Part shown: piece by piece, positions 1 to 7,453 of the stretch
How positions within the stretch are numbered: position 1 is the first letter of the stretch
Layout: every line of letters starts with the position of its first letter
Assembly: GCA_965145485.1 (NCBI GenBank)
Contig: CBCTCU010000005.1
Span: 1 to 64,000, forward strand
Origin: CABQCM01 sp965145485
GTDB lineage: Bacteria > Bacillota > Clostridia > Oscillospirales > Acutalibacteraceae
Length of the DNA stretch: 64,000 bases
Reading direction: 5' to 3'
Position numbers and translations under genes: made by a program
Notes under the pieces: generated by a model
Seen by the model: only the letters and a program-made list of their open reading frames with translations
Database searches by the model: none
What the model was told of the DNA's origin: nothing

Positions 1-91
1 CACCATCACGCAGGAGTGGCCGGACAACGCCAGCAGCACCATCACGCAGGAGTGGCCGGACAACGCCAGCAGCACCATCACGCAGGAGTGG
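1..91 (+). repeat. 36-bp in-frame tandem repeat
   Basis: Units occupy 1-36 and 37-72 and are identical; a third is truncated at about 91. Each encodes TITQEWPDNASS within the partial gene above. The array may continue to the left of the window. Identity between units suggests recent duplication or ongoing slippage. Confidence 0.9.
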
Positions 92-862
92 GCGATACTG
101 CGCCCATGGGAGGAGCTGAGCATCAGCGAGCAATACACAACCCTGCACTGGGAGCAAGCCACCTACAACACGGCGGCCAAACCGGTGCCCGACGCCGAGC
201 TGGGCCCTTACCTCACCACGCAAACCCTGACCGGCTGGGATCCCATCACCGATGAGGAGCATTCCATCCGCGGCGAGGTCTACCGTGTGGCGGGTATTTC
301 CCCCGCCTGCGCGGTGGCGGTCCGCCTGGGGGATGGGGAGGAGTACTACCTTTACCGCAACAGCGGCTACCGCCCCGATACCCTCGGGCAGATGATCGAC
401 GACCTGAGCCTGGAAGAGAATCTGGTCACCGGCTCGGTCTGGTACACCTATCAAAAGCCGGACGGCGCCATGGCTACGGTGGAATTTGTCGATTTGCCGA
501 CACAAACGGTATGGGAAATGCTGCTGAACGACCGCAACGCCCGCAATGTCGAAAATTTCGACAGCATGTTTTTCCATGACATCATGAGCATCAGCATCAG
601 CATCCCCGTGCTGGGCTATGAGAATATCTCGTTGTCGGTCACCCAGGAGGGGTACCTGACGACCAATATTCTCGATACCGGCAAGGCCTTTTACCTCGGC
701 CAGGACACGGTACAATCCTTTGTCACCCAGGTGATCGAGCACTGCGAGGGATATGAAATCGTGCATGGCGGCGATACGCACGACGACACCATCCCCGAAA
801 CCGACGCCGGCAATACCGCCGCGAGCCAGGCGGTTGCCTCTCGCACCGGCGTCAAGCCATAA
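2..862 (+). CDS. Partial hypothetical protein, possible secreted or anti-sigma-like C-terminal region
   Basis: The reading frame is open from the first codon of the window, so the start lies upstream and 286 residues are visible. It opens with an in-frame tandem repeat of the 12-residue unit TITQEWPDNASS (two full copies and a partial third). A Trp/Tyr-rich globular part follows (WEELSISEQYTTLHWEQ, VAGISPACAVAVRLGDGEEYY) and the end is Ser/Thr/Ala-rich. The visible part has no membrane segment. From memory of the families, the pattern resembles extracytoplasmic regions of clostridial membrane-bound anti-sigma-like proteins, but no diagnostic motif is present. The function is not assigned. A small gene follows 46 bp downstream on the same strand. 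Confidence 0.6.
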   Translation, partial: TITQEWPDNASSTITQEWPDNASSTITQEWAILRPWEELSISEQYTTLHWEQATYNTAAKPVPDAELGPYLTTQTLTGWDPITDEEHSIRGEVYRVAGISPACAVAVRLGDGEEYYLYRNSGYRPDTLGQMIDDLSLEENLVTGSVWYTYQKPDGAMATVEFVDLPTQTVWEMLLNDRNARNVENFDSMFFHDIMSISISIPVLGYENISLSVTQEGYLTTNILDTGKAFYLGQDTVQSFVTQVIEHCEGYEIVHGGDTHDDTIPETDAGNTAASQAVASRTGVKP

Positions 863-908
863 GGCGCAGATTACGCCTGCCCGCATAGAATGGGGGGAGG
901 TGGTTTGA

Positions 909-1121
909 ATGAATCTGTACGACGGAAAAATCCGTGTCAGCCAGGTACTCGCCCATCCGAAAGCCAGGCAGCTTTTGAGCAGGGAATTTCCCGATCTGAT
1001 GAATTCCCCCCTGCTTGGCATGGCCGGCCACATGACGCTCAACCAGGTGCTGGCCATGGCGCGAGGAAAAATTGACGATAACAAAATACAGCGGCTGCTT
1101 GGCGAGCTCAGGGGCCTTTAA
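909..1121 (+). CDS. Small helical protein of unknown function (70 aa)
   Basis: The start ATG is preceded by a strong GGGGGGAGGTGG site at 892-903. The protein is soluble, with no signal peptide or membrane segment. Its pattern is SQVLAHPKARQLLSREFP, then SPLLGMAGHMTLNQVLAMA, then a closing helix. From memory it resembles a short helical module often found at the C-terminus of Firmicute esterases and hydrolases, here standing alone; this is a resemblance, not an identification. It lies 46 bp after the preceding gene on the same strand and may be co-transcribed with it. The role is unknown. Confidence 0.6.
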   Translation: MNLYDGKIRVSQVLAHPKARQLLSREFPDLMNSPLLGMAGHMTLNQVLAMARGKIDDNKIQRLLGELRGL

Positions 1122-1441
1122 CCGGCCCAGCCCCCACCCTCCCCTTTCGCCGCATGCGCACGGCGCCTGTCTTGGTCCGACCGGCACGCCGCTAAAGCCG
1201 AAATCAAACAGCGCCCGTTCCCCTGCCTGCATCTGGGGGAATGGGTGCTGTTTTTAACGCCGGGCGTAAAGTGCAGTCGCCAGGGCGCACGGTTGGCCCC
1301 GCCCGAGGGGCAAACTGCCACACGCCGAAGCTCCGGCGTGATGTTCTCCTACAAAATACCGATCGGCTGTGTTTTGGCGGGGATTCACAGCATATCACGA
1401 CGCATCCGGCCTAAGCCGCATAACATCCTCGCCAGACGGGG
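1122..1441. other. Gap between convergent genes
   Basis: No convincing gene is present. The gap separates the plus-strand small gene from the minus-strand suf operon. A 7-bp-arm hairpin (CACGCCG/CGGCGTG) lies at 1321-1340 and could contribute to termination, although no T-run follows it. Confidence 0.5.
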
Positions 1442-2395
1442 TCATTTCAAGAAGCCGTGGACAATTTCCGCCTCTGCCTCTTCCTGCGAAAGGCCCAGGG
1501 TCATCAGCTTGGTAATCTGCTCGCCGGCAATTTTTCCGATGGCGGCCTCGTGAATGAGGGAGGCGTCCACGTGGTTGGCGTTGATCTCCGGCACGGCCTT
1601 GACGTTGGCCTGCTCCATGATGATAGCGTCGCATTCGGAGTGCCCGGCGCAGGGGCTGTTGCCGTCGATGCGGGAATAAAAGGTCTGCTGCGAATTTCCC
1701 TTTGCCACCGAGCGGGACATCACGTTGGCGCTGCAGCCGATTCCATTGAGGTCGACCTCAAATTTCGTGGTGGCATGCTGGTTCCCGCTGGTCATCAGCT
1801 TTTCCTTGATGACGAGCTGGGCGCGGTCGCCCAGGTCGCCGCGGGTTACCCGCTCGGTCGAGTCGATCCCCTCGATCTGCACCGTTTCCATCTCGAGGTA
1901 GCTGTCTTCCTCAAGGTGGACGACCGTTACGGGGTTGAGTACCCGCTCGCCGCTGCCGTTGCCCTCGCCGTAATGCTTTTCCACATACCGCACGCGGGCG
2001 CCCTTGCCCACATGAAAGGTGTGGATGCCGTCATGCTGCGACAGATGGGTGCCGTCGTTGTGAATCCCGCAGCCCGCCACGATGTCCACGTCGGCCCCCT
2101 CGCCGATGTAAAAGTCGTTGTATACCAGATCGGTAAAGCCGCTTTGGTCGACCACGACCGGGATGTGCACAACCTCCCCTTTGGTTTGGGGCTTGACGAT
2201 AATATCGATGCCCGACCCAAGCTCCTTGGGCCGTATTTCGACGTTAGGCGTGCTCTGCCGCCCGATGCTCTGGCCGTCGACCCGGATATTGAACGCGCCC
2301 GTTGGCGCGCCCTGCAAGTCGGCAATGACGCCCAGCATGCTTTGCAGCGATGGCGAGACGGCCGCGGCCGCCGGTTGTTTGCATTGCTCCTTCAT
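1442..2395 (-). CDS. sufB: SufB/SufD family Fe-S cluster scaffold, short form
   Basis: A 317-residue member of the SufB/SufD beta-helix family, which receives and assembles Fe-S clusters together with the SufC ATPase in the cytoplasm. Family-typical features are the long right-handed beta-helix pattern with acidic and glycine turns (GEGADVDIVAGCGIHNDG), the core around SVAKGNSQQTFYSRIDGNSP, and the C-terminal INANHVDASLIHEAAIGKI. It is much shorter than canonical SufB (about 470 aa). It is the only SufB/D copy here, with no SufD, SufS or SufU beside it, which fits the minimal two-gene (SmsCB-like) arrangement; that assignment is inferred. The ATG overlaps the sufC stop as ATGA, and AGGGGGA lies 8 bp upstream. 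A longer frame exists but has no better site. Confidence 0.85.
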   Translation of the reverse strand: MKEQCKQPAAAAVSPSLQSMLGVIADLQGAPTGAFNIRVDGQSIGRQSTPNVEIRPKELGSGIDIIVKPQTKGEVVHIPVVVDQSGFTDLVYNDFYIGEGADVDIVAGCGIHNDGTHLSQHDGIHTFHVGKGARVRYVEKHYGEGNGSGERVLNPVTVVHLEEDSYLEMETVQIEGIDSTERVTRGDLGDRAQLVIKEKLMTSGNQHATTKFEVDLNGIGCSANVMSRSVAKGNSQQTFYSRIDGNSPCAGHSECDAIIMEQANVKAVPEINANHVDASLIHEAAIGKIAGEQITKLMTLGLSQEEAEAEIVHGFLK

Positions 2396-3135
2396 TGGCG
2401 TTTCCCCCTTGCTTGATAGAACTGGCAGGCGCCGGAATCGCACAAAAGCTCCGGCAGGATCTGCTCTTTATCCCCCGATTCGGCGATTTCGCCGCCCGAG
2501 ATGACGACGATGCGGTCGGCGATATCCAGGATCCTTTCCTGGTGGGAAATGATGATGACCGCGCCGTGCTTTTCTTCCCTGATCTGCTCAAACACGCGGA
2601 TGAGGTTGTGAAAGCTCCAAAGGTCGATGCCGGCCTCCGGCTCGTCAAAAATCGACAGCGCCACCCCCCTGGCCCGCAGCATGGCGATCTCGATGCGTTT
2701 GAGCTCCCCGCCCGACAGGCTGGCGTTGATTTCGCGGTTCAGGTAGTCGGCGGCGCACAGCCCCACCTCCGAGAGGTAGGCGCAAAGCTGGCGGGTGCTC
2801 ATTTCCTTTTTTTTGGTCGCAAGCCGAAGCAGGTCCTGAACGGTCAGCCCCTTGAAGCGCACCGGCTGCTGAAAGGCGAACCCGATGCCCAGCCGCGCCC
2901 GCTCGTGAATGTCCAGCCCGGTGATATCCTGACCCTGAAAAAGGATTCGGCCCTGCGTCGGCTTGAGGATGCCCATAATCACCTTGGCCAGCGTCGATTT
3001 GCCTCCGCCGTTGGGGCCGGTGAGGACGACAAAGCTGTCCTTCTCCACCGTTAAATTGATGTTTTTTAAAATTTCCTTTTGGGAGTGCTCCTCCTCATTG
3101 GTCACCGAGAAGGATATGTTTTGCAGCTCTAGCAT
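2392..3135 (-). CDS. sufC: Fe-S cluster assembly ATPase SufC
   Basis: An ABC-family ATPase of 247 residues that powers Fe-S assembly on SufB-type scaffolds. Visible motifs in order are Walker A GPNGGGKST (about residues 40-48), a Q-loop in the GIGFAFQQP stretch, the signature LSGGELKR, Walker B LSIFDEPEAGID and the H-loop IIISHQ. The Walker B-D-loop sequence EPEAGIDLW is typical of SufC rather than of transporters, and no membrane subunit is adjacent. It overlaps the upstream marR by 7 bp and the downstream sufB by 4 bp, so the three are translationally coupled. Confidence 0.93.
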   Translation of the reverse strand: MLELQNISFSVTNEEEHSQKEILKNINLTVEKDSFVVLTGPNGGGKSTLAKVIMGILKPTQGRILFQGQDITGLDIHERARLGIGFAFQQPVRFKGLTVQDLLRLATKKKEMSTRQLCAYLSEVGLCAADYLNREINASLSGGELKRIEIAMLRARGVALSIFDEPEAGIDLWSFHNLIRVFEQIREEKHGAVIIISHQERILDIADRIVVISGGEIAESGDKEQILPELLCDSGACQFYQARGKRQ

Positions 3136-3641
3136 GGCTGTTCCGTCCTTTCTATGTTACTTGCCAGAAAGCAGGGCCCCTGCCTGGACGAGCACTGGCA
3201 GGGCAGGGCGCTGATGGGCAAAAGGTCTTTCATCCGGTGCATAAATTGCAGCAGGGTGTTTTTCTCTTTCTCGCTCAGGGAGCACAGAAAGCGGCACATC
3301 TCCTGCGCGGCCTCCCGGTACCGCCCCGCCTGCTCCTGGCGTACCTGCCGGCCCGTCTCGGTCAGCCGGAAGTATTTTTCCTTTTTGTTGCGCGGGCTCT
3401 GGTATTGCTCGATCAGCCCTTTGGCGAGCAGCTTGCCGGTCATCTGGGTCACGGCGCTGCGGGTGACGTTCGACCGGGCGGACAGCATGCTGACGTTGGA
3501 ATCGGGGTACTCGTCGATTTTGTCCAACAGGCTGATTTCGGCCGAATACAGCACCTGCCCCGAAAATTCCCTCGGCGTCTTTTGCTCGGCCGCGATGGCG
3601 GCCATCATATCAAAAAATTGACGGGAAAACTCGCATTGCAT
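3129..3641 (-). CDS. MarR-family regulator heading the suf operon, Cys-rich tail
   Basis: A 170-residue winged-helix regulator. The helix-turn-helix core is recognisable in VSMLSARSNVTRSAVTQMTG, followed by the wing KGLIEQYQSPRNKKEKYFRLT and C-terminal dimerisation helices. The ATG at 3641 is preceded by AGGAG; a longer frame reaches 3677 but runs into the operator-like palindrome. Cysteine placement is unusual: Cys3, two Cys in the MCRFLC helix, and a tail containing PCQCSSRQGPC and ending in Cys170. Being first in an Fe-S assembly operon, it is a plausible Fe-S or redox sensor controlling suf, in place of IscR or SufR. That role is inferred; the MarR fold is clear. Confidence 0.85.
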   Translation of the reverse strand: MQCEFSRQFFDMMAAIAAEQKTPREFSGQVLYSAEISLLDKIDEYPDSNVSMLSARSNVTRSAVTQMTGKLLAKGLIEQYQSPRNKKEKYFRLTETGRQVRQEQAGRYREAAQEMCRFLCSLSEKEKNTLLQFMHRMKDLLPISALPCQCSSRQGPCFLASNIERTEQPC

Positions 3642-3657
3642 GGCGGCGGCTCCTAAA

Positions 3658-3730
3658 GTGCGCCCTCTAGGGCGCACGGTGTTGTATTTTCCTTTGGCTC
3701 TATTATAAACCGGTTGTATCCCGATGTCAA
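3658..3730 (-). promoter_or_regulatory. Promoter and candidate operators of marR-sufC-sufB
   Basis: Reading leftward, TTGACA (3725-3730), a 17-bp spacer and TATAAT (3702-3707) give a perfect sigma-A promoter. The spacer holds an imperfect palindrome around AACCGGTT (about 3705-3719), a usual position for MarR operators. A second palindrome, GTGCGCCC-TCTA-GGGCGCAC (3658-3677), lies in the 5' untranslated region about 17 bp before the marR start. Both are candidate autoregulatory sites. Confidence 0.8.
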
Positions 3731-3917
3731 GTATTATTTAGCAGCTAAACAATGTGAACCATCGCGCAGGCTTGACACGCTACCCGTCCGCGCAATGGGC
3801 ATTCGTATTTTTCTGCCATTGAACTCTTTGTATGGAGCACCTTGCCCCTTGCCGGATGCGAATGCATTGTATCGGTTTGCTCCTCTGGATGAGCCGGCGG
3901 TGAATGTCCCCCATCGT

Positions 3918-3950
3918 ACAAAAGCAGGGCAGTATCAACTGCCCTGCTTT
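3918..3950 (-). terminator. Hairpin with short T-run
   Basis: AAAGCAGGGCAGT at 3921-3933 pairs perfectly with 3938-3950 around a 4-nt loop. In the leftward direction it is followed by TTTTG, typical of an intrinsic terminator. Confidence 0.65.
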
Positions 3951-4207
3951 GGACCGCCTACGAGAAGGACCAGAGCGGCGGATTCCATCCTCGGCTTTTG
4001 TGACTTTAAGCATGGTCTTATCCGGCCGTATCGACGCATCCCTTTTGAACCGAATCCCCTGTGTTTTAGAATGGGATGGAGCCGTTGCCAAAATTTCGAC
4101 GCCTCCCGCCACAGGCATACCCTGTCGCATCCGGTTGCTCTACCGGGGCCGGCCTGCACGCCCGCCACCCGACGCGATGGTGTGAAGACCGGTTTTTCAC
4201 CATACAT
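3918..4207 (-). ncRNA. Possible structured non-coding RNA (speculative)
   Basis: On the minus strand the segment ends in a hairpin with 13-bp arms (3921-3933 pairing with 3938-3950) followed by a short T-run, as a transcript ending in an intrinsic terminator would. Just upstream is a possible CCGCC...GGCGG stem. No start codon with a ribosome-binding site explains the segment. It could equally be a decayed gene or a transcribed repeat. No known RNA family was recognised. Confidence 0.2.
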
Positions 4208-4399
4208 GGCTATCCCTCAAAAGATGAGATGAATAGTATCTACGACAGCCTTTTTTGATCCATCGACGGATGCCAACCAATAAAATAGTACACACATGGT
4301 TTTCCCCTCCGTAGATTCAAAAATACAGCTTCGTCCGCGGCTCAATGCCTAGGCCATGGCCGGCTTTCTATAGCCCTGCGTCGCAAATCCTTTGCGATA

Positions 4400-4960
4400 T
4401 CACCAGTTCCATGTAGATTGAATGATTCGAGCAGCCTCCTCTTCTGTAATAACTTGAATTCCCGGCGTCCAATTCCCATCGCCACGAAATACGGTGGATA
4501 CCGTCCAGTTTTCCGCCGCCACAATATATAACGAAGTAACCCCCTCACCGCCCGCTTCAAATGAATTCTCCGTGCATTGCTTTATCGCAATATCATACTC
4601 CCGCTCGCTGGTAGTCACACCGAATGCAGAACTTATTTCTATCTTTCTGCGGCCATATTCTACGGTTTTGTCCTCACTCAGGATGGGGTCAGAGTCATCG
4701 ATTTCAAGCACTTCCCCCTGGAAGAAATCCATCAACTCCGCTATACTCTCATCCATATGGTTCTCCTCATCTTCACACACTTGCTGTGAAAATATATGTT
4801 TCAGGGCGTCCTCATCCTTTTCAAGCACAGCGGTAATGATCTGCCCAAGCGTTTCTGTGGCAATGGCCTTATCATCTTTCGGAATCCAATTAGTCCCCGG
4901 CACGATACAGGAGGTTAAAAAAATTAAGGATACAATCAACAAAACACACTTGATCTTCAA
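4400..4960 (-). CDS. Putative lipoprotein, DUF5104-like
   Basis: A 186-residue exported lipoprotein. The N-terminus has Lys, a hydrophobic stretch and the lipobox LTSC with Cys18, predicting lipidation and anchoring on the outer face of the membrane. The soluble domain starts IPKDDKAIATETLGQIITAV and has acidic helices, resembling the DUF5104 group of clostridial lipoproteins; that is a family resemblance only. The start chosen is TTG at 4960, because AAGGAAGG lies 7 bp before it and it places the signal sequence at the very N-terminus; an in-frame ATG 27 bp upstream is less well placed. It lies in the AT-rich block. The function is unknown. Confidence 0.75.
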   Translation of the reverse strand: MKIKCVLLIVSLIFLTSCIVPGTNWIPKDDKAIATETLGQIITAVLEKDEDALKHIFSQQVCEDEENHMDESIAELMDFFQGEVLEIDDSDPILSEDKTVEYGRRKIEISSAFGVTTSEREYDIAIKQCTENSFEAGGEGVTSLYIVAAENWTVSTVFRGDGNWTPGIQVITEEEAARIIQSTWNW

Positions 4961-5121
4961 GGCTGTTCCTTCCTTTCGGCTTTTCATACCGTATAACCGC
5001 TTTCCTGATCGGGATCGTGTTTTCATGCTATAAACGAATCACTACGAAACATGAGCTATCCAGAAATGACAGACGCGGGTCATCTTGATATTTACCTTCT
5101 ATGAGTAAAAAAGGCTCCATT

Positions 5122-5655
5122 TCACTGTACTCTGGTCTTTGTGACTTCGAGGATCGTCCGTTCCGGCAAGTAGAACAAGGTATCTGCACTCATATCTTGA
5201 ATACAGACTGTTTGTTTTGGCTTGGATAGAACGGTTGTGAATTCTTCCAGTTCTTCACCAAAGGTATAGAAGATTCCCATATTCTCAAATTCATCCACCA
5301 GTGTTTTCATACACGCCAGCCACCATTCCGCATCGAATCGTTGCCAGCGTTTTCGATATGCTGCGTTAATAAAGTGCGCATTTGCCACCTCTTCTCTTTG
5401 AGCGTCGGACATGGAAGTGTTGATTTGAAGCTCTTCCATATACTGCTGCAAAGATTTTGGTGGAGCATATACTATCCCATGCCTTCCAAAGCAGCATAAA
5501 TTTCGGCGTAATAGATTCTCAGAGCCTATTTCCATCAAAGAAAGATTCCCTTGCTGCACCATCGGTTTTACCACCGTGACATGATGCCACTGGAGCGCTT
5601 TTCCCAGACGCTCTACATCAATATTGGATTCCCAAGCCAAGTAAACTACGCACAT
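5122..5655 (-). CDS. Hypothetical protein (177 aa)
   Basis: A soluble protein with no recognised motif. It starts MCVVYLAWESNIDVERLG, has a mixed alpha/beta look and Trp-rich helices (KRWQRFDAEWWLACMKTLVDEF is the longest helix-like stretch). The ATG at 5655 has GGAG about 10 bp upstream; a longer frame begins eight codons earlier without a site. It lies in the AT-rich accessory block between a lipoprotein and a membrane protein, all on the minus strand. No function is proposed. Confidence 0.6.
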   Translation of the reverse strand: MCVVYLAWESNIDVERLGKALQWHHVTVVKPMVQQGNLSLMEIGSENLLRRNLCCFGRHGIVYAPPKSLQQYMEELQINTSMSDAQREEVANAHFINAAYRKRWQRFDAEWWLACMKTLVDEFENMGIFYTFGEELEEFTTVLSKPKQTVCIQDMSADTLFYLPERTILEVTKTRVQ

Positions 5656-5865
5656 TTCTGTCACGCTCCTGCTATACAAATTGTACTGCTTGATAATCCT
5701 TTTTATTTTAGACCCTTCCTATCGCTGCCGACCATATTTTTGCCGCGGGCCCGCTGGCATCCTGTCCGCGCCGTGCTTAGGATCGCTGCCGTCCGGAAAA
5801 ATGGATGCCCCGCTTCCATATCCTTCCCCTATGGAGACTGCACACGCGGCCTGCAAAAAGCAGGC

Positions 5866-6600
5866 TTATCCCTCCAAGGAATACAGGGTTTGGTTCACAC
5901 AAACCGTCCGATCGTCGACCCAATAGGCGGTTAAGGGTACATCCTGCTCAACCCTGGTGATATACTGCGGCACAGGGGTGCACTCAAAGATGCCGAGGTT
6001 GATAACCTTGTTCTCCGTAATCTCAATGTCTTGTTCGCCGGCGTAGGCGCCCCCAACCCGTTCGCTGATGAGCAAGGTATGGCTCTGGTCCGGCGACGCG
6101 ATTTGCATCACAGCCTTGTCGCGGTAGGTGGGCGCATAGATCACCATTCCAACGACGATCGCACACACCATCACGGCCAAAGGGGAAAACTGAACGATTG
6201 TCAAGCCGGGTACCATGGCCCTCGCTATGCTTTTTTTGCTGTGCCGAACGAGGTTGACAAAACACACCGCGAGAGAGGAGAGAAAAACAGCCGCAATGCA
6301 GAGGATGGCAATGACCGTATTTTTAACCGATTGCTCCAGCATAAACACGCAAAAAGTTTGCAGTGGAAAAATCACGCACATGTAGAGAATCTCAACCACA
6401 ATCGAGCGCGACATTGCCAGCAGAAATACATGCGCCGCAATGAAAAATAAAAATATACACACATATGGGATTCCGGGCTTGAGCGCTATGGCATACGTGT
6501 TACGGACAATCCAGAATGCGATGGAAACGCCGCCAAGCAGTAACGTCAGCAGGATACCCAATGTGGAATAGATGCGGTTCGCAACCAGGCTTTTGTTCAT
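5866..6600 (-). CDS. Hypothetical membrane protein (244 aa)
   Basis: Four or five hydrophobic segments fill the first 160 residues (for example LGILLTLLLGGVSIAFWIV, VCIFLFFIAAHVFLLAM, TVIAILCIAAVFLSSLAVC, MVCAIVVGMVIYA). A soluble beta-rich domain of about 80 residues follows (QIASPDQSHTLLISERVGG...). The fold resembles small clostridial membrane proteins with a C-terminal extracytoplasmic domain (DUF5412-type), stated tentatively. Its ATG overlaps the stop of the upstream methyltransferase by 4 bp (ATGA), so the two form a translationally coupled pair. Confidence 0.7.
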   Translation of the reverse strand: MNKSLVANRIYSTLGILLTLLLGGVSIAFWIVRNTYAIALKPGIPYVCIFLFFIAAHVFLLAMSRSIVVEILYMCVIFPLQTFCVFMLEQSVKNTVIAILCIAAVFLSSLAVCFVNLVRHSKKSIARAMVPGLTIVQFSPLAVMVCAIVVGMVIYAPTYRDKAVMQIASPDQSHTLLISERVGGAYAGEQDIEITENKVINLGIFECTPVPQYITRVEQDVPLTAYWVDDRTVCVNQTLYSLEG

Positions 6601-7382
6601 ATCCTCGCCTCACGTTTCGTACAATATTTTATAAACGAAGAAAATATCAATTCCGTATGGAGTTCCCGACAGAGACTGGCCAAGCTGCTCTCATCGTCTT
6701 TATTGGACCATTCGCCCGTTTGTACCGTCTCGATGTTGGAAAACCCCAATCGATCAAAAATCCCCAAACTATCCCAGAAAACCGTGGGATATCTCTTCTT
6801 TATAATCTCCCGCGCTGTTTGGGGCATTTTATAATAGTTTTCTTGCGTGACAAAACCATAATCAAATACAAAGAGTCCGCCGGGTTTCAACACTCGGTAT
6901 ATTTCCTTTAGAGCTTTATCGCGATCCCCTTCTATATGGCTAATCGCCCCACTTCCAGAAACCACGTCCAAACAATTGTCATAAAAAGGCATATCGCAGA
7001 CATCCAGCGCTGCATATTCCACATTCGGAGGCGGACTGTCCATGGAATGAAAAAGCTGATACCACTCTTTTACTACCGTAGGGCATAAATCGCTCAGCAT
7101 TATATGAGCACGGTAATTTTGCATCAATACCGCTGGCAAAAAGCCGCCGCCCGGCCCCGCGCATATTTCCAGTATGAGCCCGCCATGAGCAACGATTTTT
7201 TCTGCGACCGCTTGATTGCGCTTCCATCCGCCGCGCTCTACATCCTCCCTCCAGCGATAGTAAATCCATTTTTCTTGAATCAGCCTTGCAGCATATTCAA
7301 GATTATATTCCCGTTCCTGTTGCGGAACAAAATAGGGAAAATCGTGCATTTCATATTTTCTATCAAAAAATTTTTCAAACAA
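6597..7382 (-). CDS. Class I SAM-dependent methyltransferase
   Basis: A 261-residue Rossmann methyltransferase. Motif I is ILEICAGPGGGF (about residues 70-81), an acidic end of strand 2 is in IMLSDLCP, motif II/III covers AALDVCDMPFYDNCLDVV, and the post-motif is EIYRVLKPGGLFVFDYG. This is the methyltransferase-11/25 pattern, used on many small molecules and lipids; the substrate cannot be told. An N-terminal helical cap of about 60 residues precedes the fold. It is coupled to the following membrane protein by a 4-bp overlap. AT-rich codon use differs from the flanking chromosome. Confidence 0.8.
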   Translation of the reverse strand: MFEKFFDRKYEMHDFPYFVPQQEREYNLEYAARLIQEKWIYYRWREDVERGGWKRNQAVAEKIVAHGGLILEICAGPGGGFLPAVLMQNYRAHIMLSDLCPTVVKEWYQLFHSMDSPPPNVEYAALDVCDMPFYDNCLDVVSGSGAISHIEGDRDKALKEIYRVLKPGGLFVFDYGFVTQENYYKMPQTAREIIKKRYPTVFWDSLGIFDRLGFSNIETVQTGEWSNKDDESSLASLCRELHTELIFSSFIKYCTKREARI

Positions 7383-7453
7383 AGCAGACCCTCCTTTTTC
7401 CTGTAATCTCTACTAGGATCATATTGTATAACACACGAAAATGCCACTGCCCA

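Larger units (their letters stand above)
3731..4399. other. 670-bp gap with hairpin and possible RNA element
   Basis: No gene with a credible start and ribosome-binding site is seen. The notable content is a 13-bp-arm hairpin at 3921-3950 and, upstream of it on the minus strand, about 260 bp of moderate-GC sequence open in several frames, listed separately as a possible RNA gene. Confidence 0.5.

Noticed and set aside
1..91. CRISPR array
   Set aside because: The repeats are directly adjacent, in-frame and without spacers. No CRISPR array was seen elsewhere.
1457..2416. Plus-strand open frame antisense to sufB
   Set aside because: Shadow of a recognised, operon-linked SufB.
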